From contig NMRB01002575.1 in the NCBI GenBank assembly GCA_002633025.1, forward strand, positions 19,129 to 83,128: a DNA stretch of 64,000 bases. The letters are read 5' to 3'. A program made the translations under genes and the position numbers. Source of the stretch: Notospermus geniculatus (lineage: Eukaryota; Nemertea; Pilidiophora; Heteronemertea; Lineidae). The notes beneath the pieces were generated by a model. The model ran no database searches, was not told the origin of the DNA, and saw only the letters and a list, made by a program, of their open reading frames with translations. Position 1 is the stretch's first letter. Every line of letters starts with the position of its first letter. Shown here piece by piece: positions 21,436-32,671 of the stretch.

Positions 21436-22534
21436 ATGTGTGGTACCAGCTTTAGTCATTTCAGTCATGTCTGAGATGAGATGATCTCAGACATGAGATA
21501 CATCACAGACATGAATTTGTATGTCTGCTGCTGGCTTCATTCCGGGCTTCATTCATCATTTCCATGAAAAAATCTCTTTTTAAAAAAGAACCTATTCTTC
21601 TTATCCTTATTCTTTGCAATTTCCATGAGTGACACTAATTGTCTGTTGGAACAATGTCTGAAAAGCGAAACTTCAAACTTGATTGGTAATGCGGAATGAA
21701 TCTTAATTGAGAATTTCATTTCTTCAATAACTGACAGCCTGATTAAGCAAATAGCAATTAATGTCATGAATTAATGTGAGACCACAGTCTATGTTTTCAA
21801 ACCAGCACGCCGATATAATCACCATGACTGCGGTTGTGCGTTTTCTTGGCACAATACGAGTTCGATGATTACTTGGCAGTTTTAGTTTAGTTTATGCACA
21901 ACTAGGAGAAGTTGGAGTACTTTTTGACCCGCTTGGCCGACAGGCCAAAAGGGGGGCTTATGCTATGCTTGATGCCCTTAGTGGTCATCAGGAGGGGTGC
22001 GTCTATTCAGGCTTTTCCGGTTGAGTTCTGGTTGGTCCAGGTCTTGTGGAAAGAAGGGGCACCCGTGCCTCTCAATTGAAAATTCACAGTTGATTTCAAC
22101 AAAGTCTTCCATTGAATCAAAAAAATTCACGCTCAATTTCTAAGATTTTTACAAAAAATATGGATGACGGCCAGATATTGATTGTGAAGTACAAACAACT
22201 GATGTAATATAAACTTCATATCTGAATTTTTAGCATATCCTGAAACAATGGAAAATCAATTGTTGTAAATCAAAGAGAAGTTATCCGATTGTGAACATGA
22301 GATGCAGCAGCTGGTGGCAAAATAGAAAGCTGATACTTGAAGTTGATCCACAAAACTTGTGATGGTAAAATGCTGGTGCCATGGGAGCAGAGGTGGGCGG
22401 TCGTATGGATAGTTGTTTTTCAGATACCGTTGATGGTGCATTTGCTGACAGATGGAAATTGTCGCCATGGCAGACACTTGGGAGAAGAGGGATTTTTTGG
22501 CAACACAAAACCACTGCATGATGTCAATCAAACA
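21436..22534. other. No gene recognised
   Basis: No conserved coding sequence. A degenerate GATGAG motif tail of the preceding array extends to about 21540; otherwise nothing is visible. Confidence 0.4.
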
Positions 22535-22930
22535 GTATGTTTCTAAATTTCTATAGAAAAGTGATATCGAGCAGACAATACAATATGTACATTCTATAGA
22601 AAAATGACGTCGAGAAGACAATACATTTTCAAATTCCTATAGAAAGGTGATGTTGAACGGACAATATATTCTATAGAAATTTCGAAGCAAACAATACAAT
22701 TTAACCTTCCATAGAAAAGTGATGTTAAGCACACAATGCATTTTAACTTCCTATAGAAAAGTGATGCCGAGCAGAAAATACATGTCCAAGTTTCTATAGA
22801 AAAGTGATGTCAAGCAGAAAATACATTTCCAGGTTTCTATAGAAAAGTGATGTCAAGCAGACAATACATTTACAAGTTTCTGTAGAAAAGTGACGTCGAG
22901 CAAGACAATACATTTCCAAGTTTCTGTTGA
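22535..22930. repeat. ~43-bp tandem array (TTTCTATAGAAAAGTGATGT)
   Basis: About nine copies carry TTTCTATAGAAAAGTGATGT then CAAGCAGACAATACATTTCC. The unit contains the palindrome TTCTATAGAA. Left copies are more diverged, and spacing varies from 40 to 46 bp. Minus-strand frames through it read FYRNLE-type repeats and are not genes. Confidence 0.9.
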
Positions 22931-23299
22931 AAAAATGCCATGTGAACTCGCCTCAAAAGATGCGCTTTGCACTTCAGCGGTTTTCGTTTTCTTAGGGTGT
23001 AGGACAGTGATGAATGAAGATGGACAAAAAAGGCGATTAAAAGCTCCACCAGAGACGTGACCAACCACAGAAGACGCCATGATCCCAAAGTACAATGTGT
23101 GGCGTATGTCATCTTTCTTATCAGTTGTGTCGAAAAAGCGGACCGCATAATTGCTGGAACACGTCAATCAAACATGCACTGTTCCTAGTTTCTATGGCTT
23201 CCTGTGACTAACAGCAGTTACCATGACGACTAATGCCTAGTAGAAAATAACAACATAAAAGGGTGTAGGTTCCGTGGATGGTGAGATAGCAATCTGCCA

Positions 23300-23610
23300 T
23301 TCTTGGGTTTTTCACCATGATCAAAATATCATGATCATGGCTTGGTAAGGGATATGTTTATGTCAAAACATAGTTAACCCACTGAAAGCTTGTCTCGAGC
23401 AAAATATCAAAATATCAGGATTGAGAAGGGAAGCTTTGAAGGGAACCCATTGAAAACGAACGTGAAGCAAAACATCAAAATATCATGACCTGGCTTGAAA
23501 GGGATATTATCATGTGATTTAAAACTAATGTAGGATGCCAATATATCATGATCAGATCATCGCTTGGGAAGGAATATGTTTGTGAAACACAAAGTTAATC
23601 CATGTTCAGT
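23300..23610. repeat. Diverged ~100-bp repeat (AATATCATGATC)
   Basis: CAAAATATCATGATCATGG, CAAAATATCAGGATTGAG, CAAAATATCATGACCTGG and CAATATATCATGATCAG recur at intervals near 100 bases, each followed by GGGA(A)-type and GTTAA(C/T)CCA motifs. It is an old tandem duplication. Confidence 0.55.
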
Positions 23611-24492
23611 GATATTACTATTGATGAAATATATGATGATGCTGTCATTTTGCACAATAAGACTGTTACCAATTTATCATCTTTGAATGAAGTGTGACCA
23701 TAGAAGGAGGGAAAGCCGAATTCTCAATCCCTCGTTGTCGGTATTCTTCGGAAAGCACTCAAGATTATTGTTTCGAAGTACAAGCACTTTGATTTTGGTG
23801 TTATACAGAAGGAGCTATTGTCTGGAAGATTCTCAAAACAATATCTTACGATGCTGAAGTAGTAAAATGATTGACAGGTAGGTGTGCCAGGGAATTTTTT
23901 GTTCTGACCATTAATCATCTCAAGTTGACCAGCAACCACCAATAAGAAACTAAATGAATATCAAATTGTGTCCTCGCTTCAGATCTAAATCTTGCAGCCA
24001 GATATGATGTTTACCGAGCCAAACATTTACCAACACAACAGTCTTCAAGCCTGCGATTGGAAAGTCAAGAAAGTGGCTGGCATTTAGGCAAGCAATATTA
24101 AAACATCGCTTTCCCAGGTTCTGACGTTTCTCCCTTTATGAAGTCGCTGAATACTGCTCCCAGTTGCCAAGGCAAATGGACCGACTCTTTCATCACTTCT
24201 TTCGAATTCTTCCTCAGTTCATATCTCCATGGTTACAGATTATAGCTTATATCAAGACAGAATAATATCAAAATAGTACATTCTTTGAAACTTGCTATAT
24301 GAACTTGGAATATCAAAGAAATCGATTGAGATGATGTACCGAGACTTTTTTCTGCAGGAGTGAAAATGGTACGAATTTTGATGAGGTCTCTAGTTCACAC
24401 CCTTTGAAAATTATCGAGGATATGGAATGATCAGCGTTATTCTACTTTTTCATAATTTGCAATTTTACGACCAGGCCTAGCGATCTGAATCT
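23611..24492. other. No gene recognised
   Basis: Nothing beyond short chance frames is seen. Confidence 0.35.
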
Positions 24493-24610
24493 GGGCCCAA
24501 ATCCATAAACCTTGCTAGGCTTAGTTGCCTGCTAAAGTGCCCAGTTTGTACAGGCCGATGTACACAACTAGCAACCAACTAAGCTAGCAAGGTTTTATGG
24601 ATTTGGGCCC
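24493..24610. mobile_element. Family B palindromic MITE copy 1
   Basis: GGGCCCAAATCCATAAACCT then TGCTAGGCTTAGTTG is mirrored by CAACTAAGCTAGCAAGG then TTTTATGGATTTGGGCCC. The centre is CAGTTTGTACAGGCCGATG. Four more copies lie at 29418, 29596, 29880 and 62749. This one carries coordinated changes on both arms (AAATCC instead of ATATTC), the mark of arm-to-arm conversion or descent from a variant master. Confidence 0.88.
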
Positions 24611-25163
24611 TGTTTTCCTCGTACCTTTAGAAATCACCACCCCACAGCATCTACAATTTCTCACACTGCAAACATGAAAGCGACATGAGCGAAAAATCTG
24701 AAATTAATTTCACTCGGACATCCCCGAGACTCTCCACTGCCCATAAGATCTGATTGGCCATTTATGTCAACCCGGATTTCTCCCGAGCTACGTGGCATCC
24801 ATGACAAGCCGAGTAACTATGGCAACTGGTCATATCCGCCGATGACAACTTGCGCATAAACACCTCGTACGGCTAAACTAGCCCTATATTCATCAATTAC
24901 TTCCCTCACAGGTTGACCATTGTTAACGCCGCACCGACCACCAGGTTTTGCGGGCAATCTCACCTTTATCGTCACAACGAATGGATCATTAAACCGCATT
25001 ATACCATTGTTGATTACTGTTGGAGAAATCGATTTCATTTCCTATTAATTAGATCATGGGAGTGGCATTTTCCTCGACTTACAAGCCAGACATGTAGACA
25101 TGAAATTAAAACTGTCCACTTCGCGTCGAAACGTCAAAATGAACGAGTCGAGCTTATAACATT

Positions 25164-25314
25164 GGGGAGGTTTCGAAATCAAACGATAAACCAAAACTTT
25201 ACGACAACGTTATTTTTCATACTACACATTAACCAGATTTTGCATTGCATTTTCGGTACAAAAATAAAGTTGTCGTTAACGTTTACGTTTATCGTTTGAT
25301 TTCGAAACCTCCCT
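25164..25314. mobile_element. Family E palindromic MITE copy 1
   Basis: GGGGAGGTTTCGAAATCAAA then CGATAAAC mirrors GTTTATCGTTTGATTTCGAA then ACCTCCC. The interior has TACGACAACGTTATTTTTCA and CATTTTCGGTACAAAAATAA. It lies in the opposite orientation to copies at 35233 and 49912. Confidence 0.88.
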
Positions 25315-25319
25315 ATTAT

Positions 25320-26119
25320 TCAGTCACAAGGCACGGCAAGAATTTGCACCGTAGGGGGAAACAGGAAATCCCAGTAGCAATTGCTACCATGATCGGCGTC
25401 TGAGTTGTAACGGCTGAATTCAACTGGGGATCATCTTGTGGACAACTTGCAAGTGCCCAAATTATTGAATGACTCAACATCCACCAAGCACCCCTCAGCG
25501 CAAGTGTGTCCAAAGGTGACGGGCTGCCTGCCACAATATCTGAATTGGGAGTTAAAAACCCGGCAAGTGTGGGCTTTTGTACTGAGGGGTGCTAGAGAAA
25601 TCGCCTAAATTTCCACTGGGACATTTCGTGATTTGTCTGGACGCTTGTAAATGCACTACATGAACTGCTGTTCAACTGATGCTGGAGTATGTCTACGCCC
25701 TATTCATAAAGAACTGTCGCAGCCACTTCTGCATGTAGTACGTGTCATTATGTGCAAACTATTGGTTTGCACATGTCAACCCAGATGGTGCAACAACATC
25801 TGCAGCCCTTGTTGACTCACGTTTTTCTCCATTCAACTAATCAAACAAAAAAGAAGCCATGAAGTGCAATAACCTGTTGAATATACACGTAAAATGATGG
25901 ACCAGTCCTTTATGTGCAGGTTGTCAATGATGACTACAATCAGTTCTTCCAAGTACAGTTGGCAATGTCTAGACAACAGCTATTGGTTGAAGTAATGTAC
26001 ATAGACATACATTGTATGTACAACCAGTGACCAGCCTGGAGAAAACTTGGTGATTGGCCACAAAAACACACTTTCCAAAAGACATCAACAGACATCCAAT
26101 TATGTACACATCTTCTTTT
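25320..26119. other. No gene; small inverted repeat at 25490-25595
   Basis: AGCACCCCTCAG (25490) is inverted as CTGAGGGGTGCT (25580), a short stem around an unrelated spacer. No conserved ORF. Confidence 0.4.
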
Positions 26120-26960
26120 TCTAAAGAACGGTGCGTTTCAAGTGGGGAAGAGTGCATCTGAGGATTGGGACTCGCCATTTCGGTGTTGCAAGTTGCCGAC
26201 ATGGTACACTTGACCACAATATGGTGAACAGTGAGAAAACAAACTTGAACTACGAACAGCTTCTGAGTAACACATCTTATTTTTTTAAATGGTGCTTTTC
26301 TAGTGGGGAAGAGTACATTTGAGGATTGGGACTCGCCATTTCGGTGTTGCAACTTGCCGACATGGCGCACTTGGTCACAATAGTATGGTGAAAAATGAGG
26401 CCAGAAAACAAACTTGAACTGCTTCTGAGTAACATATCTTCCTTTTTTTAAAGAATGGTGCTTTCCTAGCAGAGAAAAGTACATCCAGTGAGGATTGGGA
26501 CTTGTCACTAGCGGTACAAGTTGCCAACATGGCACTTAGTCCACAATACTATGGTGATCATCGAGGCCAGAAAACAAACTTAAGAAGTAGCAACTAAAGC
26601 ATCTTCTTTCTTTACAGTATGGTACATGTACTTTCCTAATGAGGATTATTTTAGGCCCCCCCCCAAAAAAAAAACGGGATTGGGACTCGCCACTTTCGAG
26701 GACAAAAAAGGGAGTGGGACTCGCCACTTTCGAGGTTCAATTTACCGACATGGTGTACTTGGCCACAATATTGTGGTGAACAATGACGCCATCAGAAAAT
26801 TTGAACTAAGGTAGGCCCAACAGACTTCTGAGATATGAACAAATTACTCATCTTTTATTTTCAAAAGAATGGTGCTTTCCTATTGAGGAATAGTAAATGT
26901 GTACCAACATCCGGATAGGGACTCGCCACTTTCGAAGTGTAAGTTGCCAACATGGTTCAC
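26120..26960. repeat. Tandem array of ~165-200-bp units
   Basis: Five units contain AGGATTGGGACTCGCCATTT then CGGTGTTGCAAGTTGCC, followed by CACAATATGGTGAA. The GATTGGGACTCGCC anchor falls near 26163, 26324, 26493, 26678 and 26913, with a local 34-bp duplication at 26712. The 188-codon minus frame across it is three repeat translations in a row and not recognisable as protein. A poly-C/poly-A run at 26657 interrupts one unit. Confidence 0.88.
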
Positions 26961-28177
26961 TTAGGCCAAAATACCAACAGATCGTTGCACTGTACTTCAG
27001 AATGCCAGCTATCTCACACCAGATTTTTGCATCCTCAATAACAGTTCAGGTATAGGTGATAACCTATCGCTCTTGTGCCATCATTTGAATTCCTTTCAAA
27101 CTGAGCACCTCTCTAACAACTCAAGTAGAATTGGTTAAAGGTTAATACTTCAGAAATACTTAAGTTTTTTTAACATACATGTACTTAGGTTTTTTAAACA
27201 TTGCTCATGTGCATTTGGTAAACAGAGATTTAAAATTGAGTTGAAAATGGTTGCAAAACAAAGTATGATCGACAACATTCAAAAATTCGTCACAGGACGT
27301 AAGACCGTTACTCCGTTGAGGTTCAACTATGCCAAACTATAATATTGTTGATTCTTTGGCAATGATGTGAATGCATCGTTTGAGCATCATGCCATGTTGC
27401 TTCCCTCTGCAGAAATTTCGAAGGTTGCTCCTCACACAATGGCAGTGGTGGTCAGTGTTCTCGATTACCTTCCCTTCTAATTCACCAAATTAAAAAGTAC
27501 CTTCTCTTAGTTCTGAACCACGAATGAACTTCATCTGGCCCAGCAAGCAAATTTACGTTGTATTTGAATTGGCTTCGAATACTGTCTGCTGTTATTGCCA
27601 TTAACTGCACTCTGGTGAAGAATGATTTACTCCATCAAAAATGACAAACCTAAAGGCATTGGACTACATAAAATATGAGATTTTGCTCTCAATGAGCACC
27701 AAAGTGGTGGAAAACAATGTGGGCAGTCGTTGTGCCATTGATCTATTGGCATCAATCATGAAGTCACGATTTGCCCATTGAAAGCCAACTGGCAGTGAGA
27801 ATACTCTCATGTTGAGAGCCACCTTATCATGTGCTTGAAATCATGAAGCGGATGGAAGATGTTCTCAGTCTACAAACAAAAGTAAACGACTTCTTCTAAC
27901 AGATCGTCAAACAATTCTTCATCTGATCTTTCTGATCAATACCACTTGGAAAGGAAAAGACATAAATGCCACACAGTGACATTAGAAACAAGAAACCAGG
28001 TACCTCAGAACGAATCTTTTATTAAAGATTTTCAGAGACAAAGCTAATAGCTGTATAGCTGTTATATTCAGACAGATAAAGTAGATTGCGCGACACAGAA
28101 GAAAAGATTATACAACAGTCTTTGTAGTGCTGTATCAAGGTAGTGTTGTAAAGCATTACTACAAGAATGGCAATGAC
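26961..28177. other. No gene recognised
   Basis: CTCTCATGTTGAGAG (27808) recurs at 44728, so a short dispersed repeat is present. Otherwise nothing is visible on either strand. Confidence 0.4.
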
Positions 28178-28440
28178 TGATATTCATAAAAGCTAGCAAA
28201 ATGGCAATTGCTTTCCTTCAAGTTTTGTAGTGCATTGGCTAATATTTATAAAAGCTAGCAAATGCTTTTACTTTAAATTTTGTAGTACATTTACTTTGGA
28301 CACTGCTGTGCAAATCTTATTTGTAAGTAAAAGCATTTGCTAACTTTTATGAATACCAGCCATTTACATGTACATTGAACCCCGCTGTGCAAATCTTAAG
28401 TAAAGCATTTGCTAACTTCCCGTGTATGTATATACCAGCC
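28178..28440. mobile_element. Family A MITE copies (one full, two partial)
   Basis: CTGATATTCATAAAAGCTAG and GCTAACTTTTATGAATACCA bound a unit with TGCTTTTACTTTAAATTTTG and CTGCTGTGCAAATCTTA. A partial copy precedes it (28178-28240) and another follows (to 28440, ending CCAGCC). Insertions of one family into or beside itself are the simplest reading. Confidence 0.8.
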
Positions 28441-29072
28441 AATATTCTGATAGAAGTTCTTTCAATATTTAATGCAGTATGATGCCAGCAAATAGACAAC
28501 ACCCACTGTCTCCTTCCTCGGGACATAACTTTCAAAATAAGCCTGGTTCCAGCTGAAATTCCCAGGCATCACAGCAACAACGCAATGCATGCAAACTACT
28601 ACAGTTGTAAATCAAATTGGAGAAAAGAATTGCTATATTTATCACTATTTCCTTCCTCTCTTTCCTGACACAACTATATGAACATCTACACCAAGCACTT
28701 CATCAATCTCTCAGTAACTATAAATGCTTGTGCATTTCACCTCAGCCTATAGTATTATACACTGAAAGCGATGTAATTAACTTTTCTATATTAAAAGCAT
28801 TTTCCCGGGTTTTATTTGTGTTATTTATGGTGCACCTTGAGGCTAATGAAAATCGATATCATATGCAAGATTTCTCATTACAGAATGTCGCACTGGATCG
28901 GATATCGAAAACCGTACAATCATATGACGAGAATCATGGGGTAGACAATGTTGTTGTGCATTTGTAAAAGAACTGCCCACACAATAAGCAGTGAATGACA
29001 ACAGAGCATTGTGTTTGTCGACAAAGCAATTTTCAAGGCTGCATGCCAATATTTTGGACTAGAGTAATGTTG
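28441..29072. other. No gene recognised
   Basis: The 116-codon plus frame at 28617 opens with hydrophobic residues but shows no recognisable domain, and I judge it to be chance. Confidence 0.4.
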
Positions 29073-29080
29073 AAAAATCC

Positions 29081-29177
29081 CATCCTGAAGAAATCAGGTC
29101 CTCTTAGCTTAGCTCCCTAACTCGCACGCAGTGCGAGTTTGGGAGCTAAGCTAAGAGGACCTGATTTCTTCAGGATG
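29081..29177. mobile_element. Family L hairpin MITE, 97 bp, with 8-bp TSD
   Basis: Nearly perfect palindrome: CATCCTGAAGAAATCAGGTC ... GACCTGATTTCTTCAGGATG, with only one or two mispairs near the centre. AAAAATCC stands directly on both sides (29073-29080 and 29178-29185), an exact 8-bp target duplication typical of hAT transposition. The intact stem and identical duplication indicate recent insertion. A second copy is at 34875. Confidence 0.93.
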
Positions 29178-29249
29178 AAAAATCCAGGACATGTGAAGTA
29201 TGGTGAGTATAAGAATGCATGGTCAAAGAAAACCTCCTTGTGGAATTCT

Positions 29250-29362
29250 GGACCCATATTCATAAAAGTACTTACATAAGTCCAAGTGTGGCACTTATCC
29301 ATTGTTCAACACAAAAGATAAGTATCACACTTTGACTTAAGTATGTTTATGAATACCGGTCC
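29250..29362. mobile_element. Family C palindromic MITE copy 1
   Basis: GGACCCATATTCATAAAAGT mirrors GTTTATGAATACCGGTCC. The inner arms are AGTCCAAGTGTGGCACTTAT and ATAAGTATCACACTTTGACT, around TTGTTCAACACAAAAGA. Copies 2 and 3 are at 62513 and 62629. Confidence 0.87.
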
Positions 29363-29417
29363 TGAAGCGTAGCAGATTGGGTGTCAAAAAACTGCCGAAG
29401 TCCTTGTAAAGCAAGCA

Positions 29418-29552
29418 GGGCCCATATTCATAAAATCTTGCTAGGCTTAGTTACTAGGCTTAATCTTGCTAGGCTTAGCTGGCCAGTTTGTACAGGCCAA
29501 TGTACACAACTAGCAACCAACTAAGCTTGCAAGGTTTTATGAATATGGCCCC
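29418..29552. mobile_element. Family B palindromic MITE copy 2
   Basis: GGGCCCATATTCATAAAATC ... GGTTTTATGAATATGGCCCC. The left arm holds an extra internal duplication of CTTGCTAGGCTTAG. Confidence 0.87.
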
Positions 29553-29595
29553 AGAACACCAAGTGAGGTGAGGACAAAAGTGCACTAAGCAATCA

Positions 29596-29731
29596 GGGCC
29601 CATATTCATAAAACCTTGCTAGGCTAACATGTAGCTACCGTACTTGCAAAAGTGCCCACTTTGTACAGGCCAATGTACACAACTACATGTAGCAACCAAC
29701 TAAGCTAGCAAGGTTTTATGAATATGGGCCC
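29596..29731. mobile_element. Family B palindromic MITE copy 3
   Basis: Terminal GGGCCCATATTCATAAAACC is mirrored exactly. Both arms also carry an ACATGTAGCTA / ACTACATGTAGC change absent from the other copies, so the arms have evolved together. Confidence 0.88.
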
Positions 29732-29879
29732 TGATCGCCAGCAACTGCTGACTTGGTGATATCGGTTTGAAATTCTTTGATATTGGGCGATCATAGCTGG
29801 TGAGAAGATTCCACGCATTGCTGTCCAGCAAATATAGGCCTACCTGGCGTCAAGAGCCGATATTGGTCGGCGGCAATCA

Positions 29880-30005
29880 GGGCCCATATTCATAAAACTT
29901 TGCTAGGCCTAGTTGCTTGCTACAGTGGCCAGTTTGTACAGGCCAATGTACACCACTAGCAACCAACTAAGCTGGCAAGGCTTTATGAATATTCAATATG
30001 GGCCC
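29880..30005. mobile_element. Family B palindromic MITE copy 4
   Basis: The pairing extends beyond the usual end: GGCAATCAGGGCCC on the left and GGGCCCTGATTGCC on the right. The right arm has a small duplication (ATATTCAATATGG). This is the third family B copy within 600 bases. Confidence 0.87.
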
Positions 30006-30658
30006 TGATTGCCAGCGATATCACCTGGTGTGCTGTCTGCTTCACCCACAACAAGAAACCTTGACACAACCCATGCGACTAGGATGCCACGAAGCCTAAG
30101 ATCCACGTGAACATACAGATTTGTTGCCATGGTGGCACCAACTGGTGTCAACCATATAAGGTAGGGTGATCACTTCATCAGTGACATTTACACCGAGAAC
30201 GAAAAAGGGGAGTTCTTAGATTGAAACGGTGAAGCTATTTGAAGGGAGATCTGAGACTTTTATTGTGTCAACACATGATGGATGCTTGTGCCTCAGGAGG
30301 ACAATTGCCTCCTCCACAATGGGTAATAAGAAGCCACTGACATGAAATCGACAAAGAGGAGAATGCATTTTGCAATAATCGCGTTGACAATCTTTAGAAG
30401 TCATTCACTGACTTGTAAATAAGACTTGTAAAAATCATATTTTGAATTCTTACGAAATAAACTTAAATGTATAATATCCCTGACCGCTACGTCTGTAACA
30501 ACAATTTTTAAGCAAGTATCATCATCATCCTCTGTAGTATTGTATGCGTCATATTATCTTATTCATACCTCTGTTAGGGGGACAGCGAAAGCGATCATCC
30601 CTGGTCTTGTTGTGCTCCCGACCTACATGTATAAATTAGTTATATACACTGTACTTAA
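30006..30658. other. No gene recognised
   Basis: No coding or repeat signal that I can support. Confidence 0.35.
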
Positions 30659-31134
30659 TTAGTGTGCAAAAATATTAGAACACTTGGCAACTCTTAAGAA
30701 CCTGGTGCTTTATTTGGTCCCAGAGCCTGGATTTCACTTCCCTCCCATTGCAAAAGGTAAAGGCAAAGGTACTGAGATTCTTTCATCTACGAATTTATCA
30801 GTCCAGTCCTTTTTTTTACATTTTACTCTAATATTTAATACGGCCACCCTTGGCAGCAGTCACAGCAGCGCATCTTTCTGGCATTGTGTCTATGTTCATG
30901 TATTTTCTAAGCGTTTCAACCCCAGTGTTATTCCACGCTCAGTATGTTCCCCAGAAATTGACAAAGGTATCATGCAGGTGTCTCTGGAACATTCATTACG
31001 CAATGGTGAGTATGGTTGAAGGTTCCATTCATGAAAGGAACGATGGTTTCATGGCTACATTGGGGTCATTTCATTGAAATAATACTTCGTTTTCCAGCTC
31101 ATGGCAAGTGTTCTAATATTTTTGCACACCACTG
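30659..31134 (-). mobile_element. Tc1/mariner-like element, internally deleted
   Basis: The terminal repeats are GTGTGCAAAAATATTAGAAC then ACTTG on the left and CAAGTGTTCTAATATTTTTG then CACAC on the right, a Tc1-type terminus. Only about 475 bp lie between them, against roughly 1.3-1.7 kb for a full Tc1-type element, and they include the end of a transposase on the minus strand. Right-hand flanking bases fit a TA target. Confidence 0.9.
30838..30990 (-). pseudogene. Tc1-like transposase C-terminal remnant
   Basis: The minus frame ending with TAG at 30838 reads ..VETLRKYMNIDTMPERCAAV then TAAKGGRIKY. This is the classic Tc1 C-terminus (SMPRRCxAVIxAKGGxTKY). An in-frame TGA lies 15 codons upstream of this segment and the catalytic DDE region is deleted, so no functional enzyme is possible. 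Confidence 0.88.
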
Positions 31135-31480
31135 TTAGTTTATTGTTGGGCGAAATAAATATTGAAATGAAATGTATTGTGACCTGAACTCAATAGTTCT
31201 GAAGGAACCTGTTTATTGCCAATGTCAGTATCGTTGAAAACCAAAAGTTTGAAAGGCAGCTGAAGCCTGTCACAGGTAGTATTGGAAAGCTTTCAATGAT
31301 TTCTCTTTAACGAATACCTATTAACATGGTTTCTCTAAGGTTTCAGGATGAGTATTGGTTTATTGGTCGTAATGAAATTGCCAGCAGTGTCAGTGAAAGG
31401 CCAAATCATCTTCGTTTTAACTTATATGATAGGCCTATCCGTTTCTCATTCTCTTTAAGATAATCATCAAAGCATCATCC
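31135..31480. other. No gene recognised
   Basis: Nothing supported. Confidence 0.35.
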
Positions 31481-31606
31481 TGGCTGGTGTTCATAAAAGT
31501 TAGCAAATGCCTTTAATTAATATTTGCACAGCAGTGTCCAGTGAAAATGTACTACAAAATTTAAAGTATAAAAGTATTTGCTAGCTTTTAAATACATGTA
31601 TCAGCC
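31481..31606. mobile_element. Family A MITE copy
   Basis: TGGCTGGTGTTCATAAAAGT then TAGCAAATGC ... GTATTTGCTAGCTTTTAAAT, inverted relative to the 28178 copy (TTGCACAGCAGTGTCC). The terminal CCAGCC/GGCTGG motif is retained. Confidence 0.82.
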
Positions 31607-31783
31607 ACTTGTAACTCTGATGGTAGAAGAAACATATGTATGTTTCTTCCCTTGCCAAAGTAATATATCTTGTTGACAAAATATGAACGTAGTTTGCAGG
31701 GAGTGGTAACGGCGCACAATGAGTTCACCCATTGCAAATGTGTGGCTTCTACATAGTACCTTTTTGCTGCAGCACAATGTCAA

Positions 31784-32160
31784 AGGAGCGTCATATCATT
31801 ACCCCAGTTTCTCCACAAACTTTTCTGGAAAACTAAAGAAGCAGCTCATTCAGTACTTAGATTATTTCAGACACAGGCTGATCAGCTGGTAATGAAACTG
31901 TGGATGCGACCAAATATTCGTAACTTGCAGACAAGTGGCGTGATGTTAAACATTATTTTGGACTTAAGCATGACCCAGACCCAGCTGACTGCCAGTTTCT
32001 TCTCATGGATGTGGTCAATGGTGAGCTTTCTTCTCCCTTTATGGTGGTGTCGAATGTGAGACGAATGTAAGACGTCGTGGGTTCAAATTCTGCTAGAACA
32101 TTTTTAACTCTCATCACACAGAAGGGATGCAACGGCAAGTGCTATAAGGCAACTCAGCGT
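31784..32160. repeat. Diverged dispersed repeat, possibly SINE-related
   Basis: CATATCATTACCCCAGTTTC ... AGCTCATTCAGT resembles 55061-55120 (ACATTATTACCCCAATCTCC ... AGCTCATTCAGT). Both are followed by a tRNA B-box-like motif (here CGTGGGTTCAAATTCTGC at 32078; at 55180 on the other strand). An old retroposon family is the likeliest explanation. Confidence 0.4.
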
Positions 32161-32575
32161 TGGGGGTCAAGAAGTTCATAAAGGATCAATTAACTATGGT
32201 TACCTACCTGGAATGAACAGCTTGTCTGTCACCCCTCCCATTTCAAATCAGCAGATGACACCCAGCACGGATTAGGTAAAAATCGGTGACACGGTCACCG
32301 CAGCTGTCTATATTGGATGCAAGAAGACCAAATCGAAAAGTTGCAGCACATTGGAGTTTATCCCATAAAAATATGTTACATTTGTACCAGCACCAACNAT
32401 TTCTTTCAAGTAGGGGGGGGGAGCTGAACGGAGGGGGTTGTTTTTGAACTTTTTGTTAAAATTTAAGTTCGTTTCAAAAGACTTCTTGTTATGGCAGGGT
32501 GGACTTCGCATGGTCAATTTCACAGAACTTTTCCGGGAGAGGGGGTCTTTCAAACCCCTGTCTTCAGCAGCAGTC

Positions 32576-32671
32576 TGTTTCATAAAGTGACTTTAAGCTA
32601 ATGGTACCATTAACTTCAGTACATTTTCCGTTTGGTCAAAGGTACCATTAGCTTAAAGTCACTTTTGAAAC
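32576..32671. mobile_element. Short inverted-repeat element
   Basis: GTTTCATAAAGTGACTTTAA then GCTAATGGTACC pairs with GGTACCATTAGCTTAAAGTC then ACTTTTGAAAC. The spacer is 30 bp. A MITE is likely. Confidence 0.75.

Noticed and set aside
22535-22930. CRISPR-like array (43-bp units)
   Set aside because: There is no constant-repeat/unique-spacer pattern; the whole unit repeats, and the sequence is eukaryotic.
24817-25038. 73-codon minus frame (..VVTIKVRLPAKPGG..DEYRASLAVRG..) with an AAAG|GTGAGA inside
   Set aside because: Composition looks protein-like, but I recognise no family and no paired splice acceptor or neighbouring exon. It stays a chance frame unless expression is shown.
25969-26535. 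188-codon minus open frame, the longest in the window
   Set aside because: It is three to four tandem repeat units read in a row; the peptide repeats with the DNA and carries no known domain.
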